Assembly: GCF_001723175.1 (NCBI RefSeq) | Contig: NC_064657.1 | Location: 248,001 to 312,000, forward strand | Reading direction: 5' to 3' | DNA: 64,000 nucleotides | Origin: Penicillium oxalicum | Taxonomy: Eukaryota; Ascomycota; Eurotiomycetes; Eurotiales; Aspergillaceae | Shown here: piece by piece, positions 50,644-62,553 of the stretch | How the letters are laid out: each line of letters begins with the position of its first letter | Numbering within the stretch: the stretch's first letter is position 1 | Translations under genes and position numbers: made by a program | Notes under the pieces: model-generated | Seen by the model: only the letters and a program-made list of their open reading frames with translations | Told to the model about the DNA's origin: nothing | Databases searched by the model: none

Positions 50644-53600
50644 GTCCCCATCTACCAAGTCGCTAGATCTGATTGATTCTGCAATACATTAAAGCCAAAG
50701 CAACGTCACATGAAAAGTCAACTGACTTGCCAACTCGATCATCAAACTCTACTTCTCAAAGACCGTAAGATCGAACGTACATCACACTCTCATTCCCATC
50801 GTTCGCCTAGCAGAATGTACATACTAGTTCACCACGGTCCTGAACCCTGTCACTCATCTACAACCTTAGCAACCCACAATGATGTCACCTGCAAACCCAC
50901 ACCTCTATTCCACGCGCTAAACCTAAGCCAAGAAGGCCGAAGCGTATCGCAGATCCGCCACGCCGAGACCTCTGGACGAGGCAAGCGGCGGTCTCCGTCT
51001 CCGCATTCTCAAGTCTACCCCGCAAAAACTTAGCTCTCCGAGGCCGTTGGCAGCTTCTGGTGTTGCCCTATCTATCAAGACAAAAACGGAGATGGGAACA
51101 GGGAGATCTTGCCTGCGCTTTTCTAGCCGCATATGACATGATTGAATCACCTCACCGGTTGAGCGCATCTTTTGATATTCGCTCATCTTCGTGTAGATTT
51201 GGAGGCAGACGGGAAAGAATCGGAATATCATGTGGTTGATGAAAATGAATCTCACGACAGGGTTGTATTCCTATGTTGACGAAGATTGACAGCTCTACGT
51301 TCAACTGTTCTGACTTGAAAAGATTGTCACTTCATCGCATGTACCTATCTCACTCGAATTTTCAAGCTTGGAGAAGATGTGATGACCCGGACAGGTGTTT
51401 ACAGTTGGACTCTATCAAGTGAAAGAGGACATCCAGATCAAGCAAAAGATAGACCAGATATCAAGTACATTTCTAAATACCTGTTCGTGAGGCGAGTAGG
51501 TAGCTAGGTGTACCCAGGTCCTTTATTTACCTACAAGTCTATTATGGGGTCATTCTGTCGCCCAGACCGAGGCATTGCGTTTGGGCTTGATCTGTATACT
51601 AACGGCCACTCGACTATGATATTCAGAGCTTCATCGAAAAGCGACCACTACCCACCACGTGCCCTAATCCAGCAGGTAGATACTGTCCATGATATGGTCT
51701 ACAACTCTCATTTTTGTCACGGACTGTTGCTCAAAGACTGCCTCTGCGAGTATTTCATGTAAACCCATCGCAGAATTCTCGATTCTACAATTTCAAAAGT
51801 CAGCTTATTGGGAAAAAGTCCTCAGGTTAAGTTCAGCTTCTATGTGACCGCACAAGGCAAACAGAGACAGCTTTGAATGAAGGGACCATGCCCTTGAACT
51901 GCAGACTTTACTGTGCAGCACTGGGCTATTCCCCTAACTACTAAAATATCACAATCAGGATACTGTGAAAGAAGATTCAGTATGACCATGCTCTCGAATT
52001 TGACGAGATTGCTGGGCTTCCAGCATAAAGATAAATGATATTGGATCATTGCGCATTACTCCACAATAAATCGATATCTACGCGTGATGGTCAATTGTCA
52101 ACCAGGGTATGAAACATCGCAAGGGGCGATCAGTTGGTGCAGAACGCGCGTCTAGACTGACGCGATTATAGTAGGGCAAGTCGAATTGAGGGCGTCCGAC
52201 GAGTGCCATTCATTACTTTTCTTGGGACGTGATTTTGGCACCTCGGTGACAAAGCATTAAAGGGACGATTATTTTGCCAAAGATCTTGTGGCAAGCACCA
52301 ATGCCGTAATGTAATTTAAGATGACGATGGATACCGTTCTAGGTTCTCTCTGGCAGAGAGAGAGAAGGATGTTATTCGCCTGGTGTTTAAAGTCTGTCTT
52401 TCTTCCGTTTTTAAACAGCATATCACTGCAGTGACGAGTTGAGCCATGAACAAGAAAAAAAAAAACTCTGAATACTCCGGAGAAACCCCAGCCAGTCACG
52501 CTTTCAGGCTAATCATCGTGGTCAAGCTGGGAGAGGCAATTGCACCCCAATCTCATCATGCTGTGCCAATTAACATAAAACTAACATTGCACTTTTATTG
52601 ATTTGTGCCGTCTGCCCGAAGCAAGGGATCCAGATTTGCGGTCAGATGAGACCACAGGTGGTTTTCCAGCGAGGGAGCCCGTTACCGAGAAAAAGCACGG
52701 ACACATTCCCGTTCTCTCGTTGGTCTCAATGCTCGTCCTGATCCTGGACGGATGGGCCACAGGTGGAGAGAAAGTCATCACATCAAGGTTTTCCTGGGTC
52801 CAGGATAGATGTCTTTTTTTTTTCAGATCCTTGAAGAAAACGAGATAATCCACCCTCGGAAAATAAAATCGAGTGGGTCGAGCTGGGCGATGGAACAGAT
52901 CTCGAGAGAACAGACTAGCTGGGGAGGATCGTGGCGAAGAAAAGAACCCCCACGACCAAGGTCTTTCCAAAGGGATACGAAGGTCGATCGCATCTTTGTA
53001 GATGCACCAGAACCAATCATGACATCTCTCCAACCTGATGGGAGTAGTTTCCGGAAAATTTTATGCAGTGGCCGGCGCAAGGAAGCGGGATCACCGTCTT
53101 GGCTGAAGGGCTGACCTGGTTGCTGGGCCCGGGTACGGTCCCAACGACGGGAGCAAGATCAGATCTGAGGAATGAAGCCAATGGATGGATTCTGATGGAG
53201 TGGAATATTCTCCATCACCTCGTCGGGGGGATCCTCCTGGATTTCTGCAGACCATCCATCCCGCAGATCGGACTGTGACTCCTGGGTGTAGTAGGTATTT
53301 CATGGTTTCCAGTATTAGTCACACGCAGTATGAGTCCTGGAGTGACCAGGTGATTGGCGAATCATGCAATCCCGTGTTGAGATGCTCCCAAAATTCTAGC
53401 CCGCATTTTTGAGACGCAGCTGTGTTTGGTTGTTGATTCGCACACGACCTCTTCTTCCCCGGTTAAAGGGCCAAGCGCCACTGCAGGAAAGATTGGGAAA
53501 GAAACTATGGAGCCATGGGTGACTCAAGTGCTCTCCATCCCAACCAAGTCACCACGTCTGACCTCTTTTTGCCACGACGGTCCGGATCTGTCCATTTCCA

Positions 53601-54037
53601 AGCATCTGTGCGGTCCAGTACGAAGTGATGGAACGATGAACGACGATGTACAGATTCCAGAGGCAAGTACCGCAGGAGGGAAAGGGAAGAGAGATTGGGG
53701 ACCTTTTTCCCATCTAGACGGTGGTGTGCCGATAAATCTTCCCCCTTGGGATCGTCCTGGTTGAGACGGGGTGTGATCCAAGGACTGGAGCCAATCCAAG
53801 CCAGGTTGATCGAATCATGGCTGTCTGTCCAAGACCGACTTCCCATCTGAGCTCGATCCGCGATCCACCCTGCAACCCGTGGACTGGCGAGATCTGAAAT
53901 CCCCAGGGCGTGCACGACGATGATTGGCTGACGCAGATCGGCCCGTTTCGATGGATCCGATTTGGGACTCGAGACCAGAGTCCAGCAGCGTGACGCTTCA
54001 CAAATGCGATGGAGAGAAATGGAGAAAGATATTTCTT
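50644..54037. other. Gene-poor intergenic DNA
   Basis: About 3.4 kb. Open frames on both strands between 52580 and 53920 overlap head-to-tail and lack motifs. A short A-run at 52457-52467 and an AG-repeat near 52355-52367 are simple sequence. I see no gene. Confidence 0.4.
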
Positions 54038-54046
54038 TTATATACT
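54038..54046 (+). promoter_or_regulatory. Possible TATA box of the 54.7-kb gene
   Basis: TTATATACT lies about 670 bases before the predicted start codon and is followed by several C/T-rich tracts (54240-54300, 54380-54440, 54590-54625). This suits a long pyrimidine-rich leader. Confidence 0.35.
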
Positions 54047-54672
54047 ATTCATAGCATGGAGCAATTGCAAATCAAAAAGGAGAGTCGATGGTCTGGGCAA
54101 AGACCGGCACGGTGACCTTGTGTATTCGACGCTCTCCAGTTCTGCCTTTGACCCCGTTGTCCGTGAAAGAAAGTATAGACGCTCCTCCACAGCCCCAGCC
54201 GTGTTTCTGCGTCGACCAAACTTCGTTTTCGGTTTACTCGGATTTTCTCCCTCCCCCCCCCTCTCATTCCTCTTCCTCGTGGCTTTTGTCGCTAGAGTGT
54301 TGAATTTTTTTTTGGTTCTCCATTGAATCCTCCGGTGACACCGACCACTGTGCATCTCATCGGACCGTGATTCTGGTGCACAGTTCCACTCCTCGATCTG
54401 TGGTCCTTTTCCACCTTTCCCCCTCTCTCCTCTCTTCGGACTCTCCACTCGCTTCGATCTTCGAGCCCTGGAGGAGGTTGGCACCTTTTCTTCACTCTCG
54501 CACTTCTTTGTCTGTACGTTCATCTTTTGAGTCTTTTGACGACGTTATCTCCTCGATCACGGACTCTTCCTCGCCTCCCCTCTGTTACCGCCTGGACTCG
54601 ACGCTCTCTCTTTTTTTTCTTTGTTTTCCGGCTTGAGAGTGATTTCCAGACCCAACACTGTGTTCTAAAGTC

Positions 54673-54723
54673 ATGATCCGTGTCTTCTGTGGGGAGAAAT
54701 TGACCTTGACACCATGTCTTTGA
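54673..54723 (+). promoter_or_regulatory. Upstream ORF overlapping the main start
   Basis: ATG 54673 opens 16 sense codons and stops at 54721-54723, so it runs over the main ATG at 54714 in another frame. Ribosomes using it could not readily reinitiate at 54714, which would lower translation or favour an internal start such as 55269. Confidence 0.4.
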
Positions 54724-55931
54724 ACCAGCCTCAATTCGGCCGAGGGCTTGGGGGCTTTAGAGATCTCTTCCGCTCTGCTTCCCCCGCGTCTTCTCCTGCA
54801 TCTTCTCCTTCTCCCCGACGTCGAGTCTCCCTCTTTGTTCGTCGAGGTAGGGATCTTTTTGCAAACAAGTAACCATTTTCCAATCCCACCTTCCCAACTC
54901 CTTTATTCGTTCCCGTCCTCCGTGCTTGTCTCCTCGGTTGCCAGCTTCATGAACTCCGGATCCGCGGTGGTATACGTGACAGGTTCGTGTTGGAGAGGGG
55001 GCTGTGGTCCAACATGATCTCGCAGTACCCCGCGGAACGTCAACCTTCCCACCAGATCAGCACGCTGGAGAAATGAACGCTGGGAGACTCGAGACCCGGT
55101 CGGACTGCCTGAACTGTGATCACTGCCTGATGACTAAAACCAACAAAAAAAAAAACAAAGCAACCGTTCCTTCGGCTCATCTGCAAAGATAAGAACTCAA
55201 AGCTAAGACCGTGACCTTTGTCCTCCAGATCCTTCGAAGTCACGACCCGATCCGCATCTCCCTCCCCTATGAACTCACAGTCGCAATTCGATCCAGCCAC
55301 CGTGATCGGACTCTCTGGGACCTCTCCGGGAGGTCGACAAGAGTCCAATTTCGATATCTTCGAATGGTACCCCCGCTTTCAGAGCTGCCAGCGATACTTT
55401 CTCGATCATGCCCAGCATAGCGTCCCCGTCCAGGCCCTATCCGCCTTCCTCAACATCAAACTGCCCTTCCAACGACGTCCCGACCCCGTCATGAACTCGT
55501 CCCCCATCCTCGTCCCTGTGGGCGTCACTCCTGGGGGCTCTGCCGCGGCCAGTCCCCCCGCCGTCTCACTCATTCCATACATTCGCCGCCTGGTCGCCAC
55601 GGGTATGGACTTTCCCGGCGTCTTACACGGATTCTTTGGTGACGACTGGAATGCGGGAGTCGGTCCTCTGCACGAGCAGGAGCGGCGCAATTACTTATTC
55701 GCCGCCAAGAGTGGTGGCTGGGCCGCGGTGAAGAAGGACTATGATATTCTCCCGCTCGAGACGATACCTTTCTTGCGCCCGCTGCAGGGGCCCGTCGACG
55801 CGGAAATAGAAGCCGCCGAGCGCAGTTGGAGCGAATGGCTCGCCATGGAAGATTGGATGGTCGGCCCTCGCGCCCCGGATGCCCTTCATGATTCTTCGTC
55901 GCAAAATTCCCGGCCGCGCAGTTCTCGCTGA
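54714..55931 (+). CDS. Conserved fungal protein of the 'Ilp' type
   Basis: Predicted exons 54714-54868 and 55229-55931 give 285 residues; the 360-bp intron (donor GTAACC, branch GCTAAG, acceptor TCCAG) keeps frame. Exon 1 encodes a Ser/Pro- and Arg-rich leader (GGFRDLFRSASP, RRRVSLFVRRGRDLF). Exon 2 holds the conserved globular part: NFDIFEWYPRFQSCQRYFLDH, IPYIRRLVATGMDFPGVLHG, FFGDDWNAGVGPLHEQERRNY and LPLETIPFLRPLQGPVDAE. Aspergillus annotations label such proteins 'Ilp is an apoptosis inhibitor', but I see no known inhibitor-of-apoptosis domain and would not use that function. The start is uncertain: the long intron has a weak donor, and ATG 55269 in exon 2 could serve instead. Confidence 0.7.
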
Positions 55932-58900
55932 GGCCCTCTTCTTTTCTTTTCTCCTTTCTTTTTCTTCCAAAACCCCCGAGATTTCGCCCTCTCGTGATGT
56001 GAACGCTCGCTTTTTCTTTCCGGTTTTCCCTGTTCCCGTTTCAATGACCTGTGTACCACTACTTTCCCCCCCCCGCTCTGCACTTCTTCTCCCCTCCCAT
56101 TTTTCATACATTTACATTCTGCGCTTGGCCTCTTTTTTTTTTTTGTCTCGGAATCCTTGTCACCATTTCTCATGGGATATTGCATAGATTGTCCGACATA
56201 CGACGAGCGATATAGCGCGCATCGAATTGCTCTCGCGATCGACCTCCCCCTGCGGATCTTCTTGAGCAATGATCATATATCCTTAGCATGCCCCTTTCGC
56301 CCTGTCCTCCTCTTCCCTTTCTTTTCCCCGACCGTGCTTTGCTCAGGCGTGTTGGGCGATTCATCGACTCTGGGTCATATATCCATATGAATCTCCACTG
56401 CCAGCGATCTGTGCACTTTACTGGAAGGCGGCCGAATCATCCATGTCCCCTACTATCCAGCATCCACACTCACCCTTTCGTACTCGTTGATTCTTCCATT
56501 CCCCGAGCAAGTGATTCTATATACATGCAACTCAATCACACAGCTTGCTGGAAATCTATCTCAAAAGAGTAAAAAAAAAAGGTCAAAAAAGAACAAAACA
56601 AGGTCAAGCCACTGCACATGATTCATGGAAACAAATTGCGGACTGAGCAAGCGTAGTGTCGCGGCAGTGTAGTACGAACCTCGGGACAAGAATATTCAGG
56701 CATCGGGGATAAGATAGTGCTGAGAACCGCTGATACTACTAAGCGAACCGTCGTTGCATGTGTACTACTCTACTGGAGCACCGGTGGGCTGTGCCACCTG
56801 TGCCACCGGGAGCCTCAATTGGAGACGGAATGTGGAACCGACAGCATCCAATGAAAATGCGTCATAGACAATGCCTCTGCATCATAATTGTACCTGGTAG
56901 GTGGCTATTTGAATGGATGGAATCAGGTATTCGACAATTTTACCACGTAAATCTTACTGTACCCCCGTTTTGTCAAAATGTATGTGCAATCGAGCTGGCT
57001 GGGGGGGCATGGCGATGGAGTACATTGAGGACTGCCCATCCACAATGACTCCAACTCAATTCAAGGCGCGCCCCTCTCCCTCCCCCACCGTTGTGGCAAA
57101 TTATCCTTCTTTCGGCCGAATTTATCACGTAACCGGTAAATGCGCGACATCTCGCGTCCATCGTGCAGTAGTCTTACCAATTACCTACACAAGAAGAAAA
57201 AAAACAAGTCACTGGCCAAGTGACAACTCGACGGGTTGTTTGGGGAGTATTTGGACCTGCCTAGTCTAGTTCGAGTGGAGTCACTCTTGAAATAGATACA
57301 AGCGACCGTGCAGCTGGAGATAGATAGGTACATACCTTGTGCTGTGGATTATGGAACCAATCAGATAGAGAGAGGGAGAGATGACCGAGTTCTCTCTTAA
57401 TAATATCCCATAGTATTGCTACCTGTCCTCGGATCAAATTCATCTCTACAGTAGCAGGGTCACAGCGTTCCCCGACCGCACCCTACTATCAATATGTTGC
57501 CTTGACGAGAAGAGGATGACGCGAAGGGGTAACGAGTTAAGGTTCCAGCGCCGTTGAACATTAAAATCACGTGCCATCTCCGACGTGTTTTCTAGCCAAT
57601 TTTGCAACCGTTGCTCGAGACTCGTTTACCTTTGAACACGCCGAGACTCCAGCAATGCCTTTTTTTACCTGCACTACGACCATGGGAAATGCGGTTTTGC
57701 TGTCTCTCTGCATTCCCCAACCAAGACGGTGGACCTACAACACGTCTACAGTGCAGTGCAGCTGTTGACGACCGACTCGAAGCGGGGAGTTCTTGCCATA
57801 TCGGTCCAGATTGCGCCGCGCGCCAGTTGCCAATACCAAAACCGCCCTCACCTCGGCCCTTCACGTGATCTGTCCTTGAAACCCCAGCCCGCGTCCCACG
57901 CCTTCTTAATTTGACTCCTAACAATCAATCCATCGAAGCGTCTCGCCAGTACCTTACCATATACTGTACAAAGTGCAGGACTGTTGACCTCTGGTCAAAT
58001 TGTCGGGAGAATTGTATATCAATGACGGGAGGGACTCATGTAGACCGAGGACCTAATTACTGGAATCAAAAGTCGGATTTAGAGCAGACTCTTAGATATC
58101 ATCGCGACTGTACATTGTATTGTCCAATGGAACTTTCCAAGTAGGTCAATTATCAAGCTACCTAGAGGCAGGGTTGTTGGTGCTGTGTGCTGGACCAATT
58201 GCGTTCTATAAGATTACTTTTCGACAGAGCTGCGCGCACGGGCACACCACCCGTCCGTGCTGATCCGTAGTGCTCCAGCCGATATTATTCCCTAAACGAG
58301 AACGAGGTTCTCGAAATTTCATGCGAATCGAGCCACTTGGGACCTGGCAGTTATGACCAATTGAAATGCAAAGAAGATGGAAAGCTGGACTTTGACGACG
58401 ACTATTACTATACATATGGATGTCATTCTCTAGGGTGAATCTGCACGATGAATATTCAGGTTTGATCAGTGATGCCTTTTTAAGTTCTTTGTTTTTTTTT
58501 TCGTTATTTTCCTTGTCGCCTTGAAAGCTCCAAGGAGACCGTTCTTTTCCCTGACTGAATTGGTACATACACACGCCACACCAAATCTGTCCTTTCTGAT
58601 TCGATCATTTAGCGGGGTCGGTGGCCGTGGACGAAATGTTCGCTTTGAAAGGGTAGGTTTTGCGGGCAGGCAGAACACTACATTTCATAAATAGGTACTA
58701 TAAATCACTGAGTAATCCCTCTTTCCATCCTCTTAACGGCCGGCTGTTTAGATTCAAATCCATATTATCTTACGTATGGGCACCAAGTTGAAAGCAATTG
58801 GTCCGGTCCACCACGGGTGGTAGAAAGCGCTGCAACGCGTAGGCCTCTGAGTATGTATATAATGGGCGTGGATTGCCCTTGCCGTGATTGAGATAGTTAC

Positions 58901-59478
58901 ATGGCAGTGGTGGGACAGTGGAAGGGCATCAAATCAATTCCCGGCTGTGTTGGTAGGTCCTACGCCCGCATGTAGGTAGTTTGATGTCTGAACATGAATA
59001 CAAGATGCGGGCTGTCTATCACACCTGGCAGGGCTACTACTGCATCTGGATAGGTATTGAATAGATGGTTAAGGTATTCCCCTTGGCATCGTGGGTAAAG
59101 TCAATGTAACTTTCAAGGGAAGTTCGCAAAAGACATAAATTGAAAGAGTCTTGAGGTTTAGGTATGCAATCCTTATCGTGAGAACAATGTATATTTACAA
59201 AATTATACAGCTGCTTTCAAGCCTCCATCATCATGGCAACCCCCCAAACGCCTGCGCTATCAAGTAAAAAAAGAGATAATTGAAAAAGATCTCAAAAAAG
59301 CAGGATGTGCATATCAAAAGAGCAACAGTTCCGCACATCTACGTGTGAAACAGCAACCCTTCACGAACCATACAAATGAGGGGGTATCTTTCATCAAAGC
59401 CGGGAGCAAAGGAAAAGAAGAAAACAAAGGAGGATAAAGGAAGGGGAGGGAGAACAGTCGGACGAGACCTGTACATGA
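55932..59478. other. Intergenic, no gene seen
   Basis: The first 300-600 bases are C/T-rich and probably the 3' untranslated region of the preceding gene. The rest, to 59478, shows only short overlapping frames. The final few hundred bases probably hold the 3' end of the fusion-protein gene. No tRNA or transposon was recognised. Confidence 0.4.
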
Positions 59479-62400
59479 TCACGACTCCGCAAAGCTCACT
59501 CTTTTTCCAATCTCGTGGCCAGAAGATTGCGAACGGTCTCGGGAGCTTGCTAGAGAGCTGTCGTTCGAATCCCCGTTATCGTGTGCCCGTGGACCCAAAT
59601 GTGCTTCAGAAGGAGTGGGTAGCTCGGGCAACATGTCCGACTCGGATACGACGCTGCGCGGTTGGGAGAGAACCCCTCCCACAGCATGGTTCTGCTTCTC
59701 CCGGTGCTTGCTCACAGACGCTTTCGATCTCTTTCGCCGGTGGCGACGAAGATATTCATTAGGAACTGGATCCACCTGCTTTTGCGCAGCAGGCACAAAG
59801 TTGAGGAAGAGCGGGAAGATTGCACCAGCTGCAAAGAGGGAGACGAGGACGGAATACGAGTACGGCTGACCACGAGACAGGTAGACGGCATATTCGGCAA
59901 AGGGGAAGAACGTCCCTCCCCCGATCGCCGTAGCGAGCAGCGCGGCAGCTGTTTTGGTGTGTTGCGCCGTTCCACGAAGCGAGATGGCAAAAGTAGTGCT
60001 GAATATGCCACTCTCAAAGAGGTATACGAAAATGGTCATGAGGATAGACGCGGAACCTGAGGTTTTCATCGAAAGTGCGGTAAACACGATGACACCAATG
60101 TACGACGCCATCAGAAACCAGCGCGGTTTGATAAACCATTGGCCAAAAGCAGCTAGGAATCGGCCCGCGGCGAAGACGCTGTGTCCGATGGTGAGAAAGT
60201 CAAACGGGGTGAGGGAAGAGTTTGGATTGGCATTGGCAACGAAACGTTCAATGGTGGTAGACAGGACTTCCTGACCACCAACGTAGAAGAATTGAGACCA
60301 AATACCCAAAGCAAGTGTACACCAAACCACTGGGATGCCAATCACTTTGGTGCGATTGTCGTCTTTGCGTCGGTTCGCCAATTCCTCCAAATCTTCATCA
60401 GACGCTTCGGGCACAGGTAAGTAGTAAAAAGCGACTGCCAGGAGAACATCGAAGAGAGCGATACCAAGGTATGTCCATTGCACGTCCACGAGAGACGCCA
60501 CGTCCTTGACATTCTTGAACAAGACCTTCTTTGCTAGAAGCGGAGAGACAACACTGCCGATGGCCTGCACACCCTGCGAGAAATTCAGACGGATTTCCGA
60601 ATTCTCCTGGGGGCCGCAAAGGGCGATGAATGGGTTCGCTGCCGTTTCCAGGACGGCCAGCCCAAATCCCACAATAAAGTTGGAAATGGTGAAAGCAACT
60701 GTAGAGGTGAGCACCGCTGATGGCCAAAAGACAAGTGTCCCGCAGGCGTAGATGCATAATCCGGTGATGAAGGTTGCCTTGAATCCCCATATCTTGAGAA
60801 CCGGACGTCCGACACAGAGGGGACCAACGACATATCCACCGAAATAGGCGCCATGTAGACCCAGGGAGTGCCATGCGTTGAGGCGGACGATTTGTTGAAA
60901 TTGCGCGTTCAGGGTATCAAGCAAGCCATATGCGAACCCCCAGAGGAAGAACAGTAGTGTTGCCAGGGCGATGGGGGCGATAGATTCGCGGTTATTCAAC
61001 TTGAGCATACTCGCCGGCGTCTTCATATTGACAAAGTCAAAAAAGGTGATGTCGGGTGGATACGATGCACTGGTCGCAGTATTCGTTTCGAGATCGCCGA
61101 TCGCATGGCCCGGTTCGGTCAAGAAATCCAGCATGTCCATGGGTTGATCCGAGGCCTGTCGGCTTCTCCTGCGTGTAGACATACTCCCACCTCCTGACTG
61201 TGACGACTTGCTCTCCACACTGGCCGATGGTGACACTCCGGGCCTCTCGATTGGACTGGGTATAGCGGCGGGAGAGGGAATCGCGACCGGGCTTTGGTTG
61301 ACGGCGGAAGGGCTGCAGGGGCCTGTGGAAAGATCCCCGGTATCGCGGATCAACTTGGGCATCAGACGAGTGACTAGAGGCTTGAGACTCGGGACACAGC
61401 CGCAGATAATGGAAATGTTCACTTCGACGACGGACCACATGAAGGAGAGCGAGGCATAATCTGCGAGAGTCAATTAGCTTGAGCAACCTGTCACCCATAG
61501 ATTCAGAATGTTTGCTGTGGAGAGAAAGAATTGCGTACAGCTAAAATCGGCGGCCGTGTTGTTCTGCAGATGGATAGCTTCCAGCGCTAAAGACCGCGAA
61601 ATTGCCGCTCGCTGCAGGAACGCAACCCGAATGACATCCACCACGGCCACGAAAAAACCGAAACTGAAAGTCACCACCAAGATAGCCTTCTGCTTAAAGG
61701 GCAATCGCATCTGGGTCAAGATCGGGATAGGCAGAAAAAGGATGGCGAGGTCGGTAATGATATTGACTGGAGACGAGGAGAGGTAGAGAGTGACGATGTC
61801 GATGCATTGAGCCCCGTCAGGCACGCCCGGCACAAAGGATGCAGAGAACGGTCGACACTGAAAGACATTGACCATCGTCAACGCAAAGCCGGCCGCGTTG
61901 ACGACCGCGAGGGTCACATAATTGGCCACGCGAAAAACCTTTTGATTGCGAGTCAGAGTGAGGTAGAATATGAGGATCGAGGTCTTGACGGCCATGAGCG
62001 CCGGATTCTAGTGTATGCAAACAAGCGAAACGTCAGCACGTGTCCCGGAGTCATCCCCGGAGCGTAACGTGGGGACTTTAATTGGGTAGGCATTTTACTG
62101 ACATAGAGCACGGTGAATACATAATTGGACTTGTTCAGGGGGTATTCATCCTGGTCTGGGATGTCTGACGAATGCAGCCCCAACCCGTACTTGGTCGAGT
62201 AGAACAGCGAGAACGAGAAGCCAAAGTCGATCACCTAGTAGGATGCAGGTCAGTGAACCATCCCACGCACCTGGATAAGTGGTACCAGGTACTGCTGGTG
62301 TGAAGGGTCTTTGTCGGCGGCAGGGCTGTTAAACCCATCGCCGAACCTGACCCCAGCACCCGGCACTGAATGAATGCAGGGACCCGTCAAATTCGACACG

Positions 62401-62553
62401 AACACATACCCACGCCAGAAGCATCACATAGTCGTGTAACCCAACTTTGCGCACGATCAGGATCCGCGACACAAACCGTAGCGCGACGAATATGGTGGCA
62501 AGCACGAAGACAGTGATCGAGACTCCGAGAGTCGCCGGTTGGCGAGAGTCCAT
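59479..62553 (-). CDS. Fusion membrane protein: fungal rhodopsin-type (PTH11-like) domain plus fucose-permease-like MFS transporter
   Basis: Four exons, 62553-62410, 62234-62103, 62007-61539 and 61460-59479, give 908 residues; introns are 175, 95 and 78 bp with GTATGT, GTCAGT and GTACGC donors. Residues 1 to about 300 form a seven-helix domain of the fungal 'integral membrane/rhodopsin' family: LHDYVMLLAW, NPALMAVKTSILIFYL, CIDIVTLYLSSSPVNIITDLAILFLP and the terminal CVPSLKPLV. A Pro/Ser-rich linker (about 310-400) contains FFDFVNMKTP. Residues about 405-804 are an MFS carrier like FucP and fungal hexose/fucose permeases (LLFFLWGFAYGLLDTLNAQFQ, LETAANPFIALCGP, LNFSQGVQAIGSVVSPLL). The C-terminal 100 residues are charged and disordered. 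Both halves share exon 4, so the fusion does not depend on splice prediction. The ligand and cargo are unknown. Confidence 0.85.

Noticed and set aside
50710..51033. Plus-strand frame containing YILVHHGPE, faintly like the RHG motif of histidine phosphatases
   Set aside because: The catalytic Arg is absent and no second His motif or family context follows.
59560..59590. GTTCGAATCC, like a tRNA B-box
   Set aside because: It lies within the coding exon of the fusion gene and has no partner A-box or cloverleaf.
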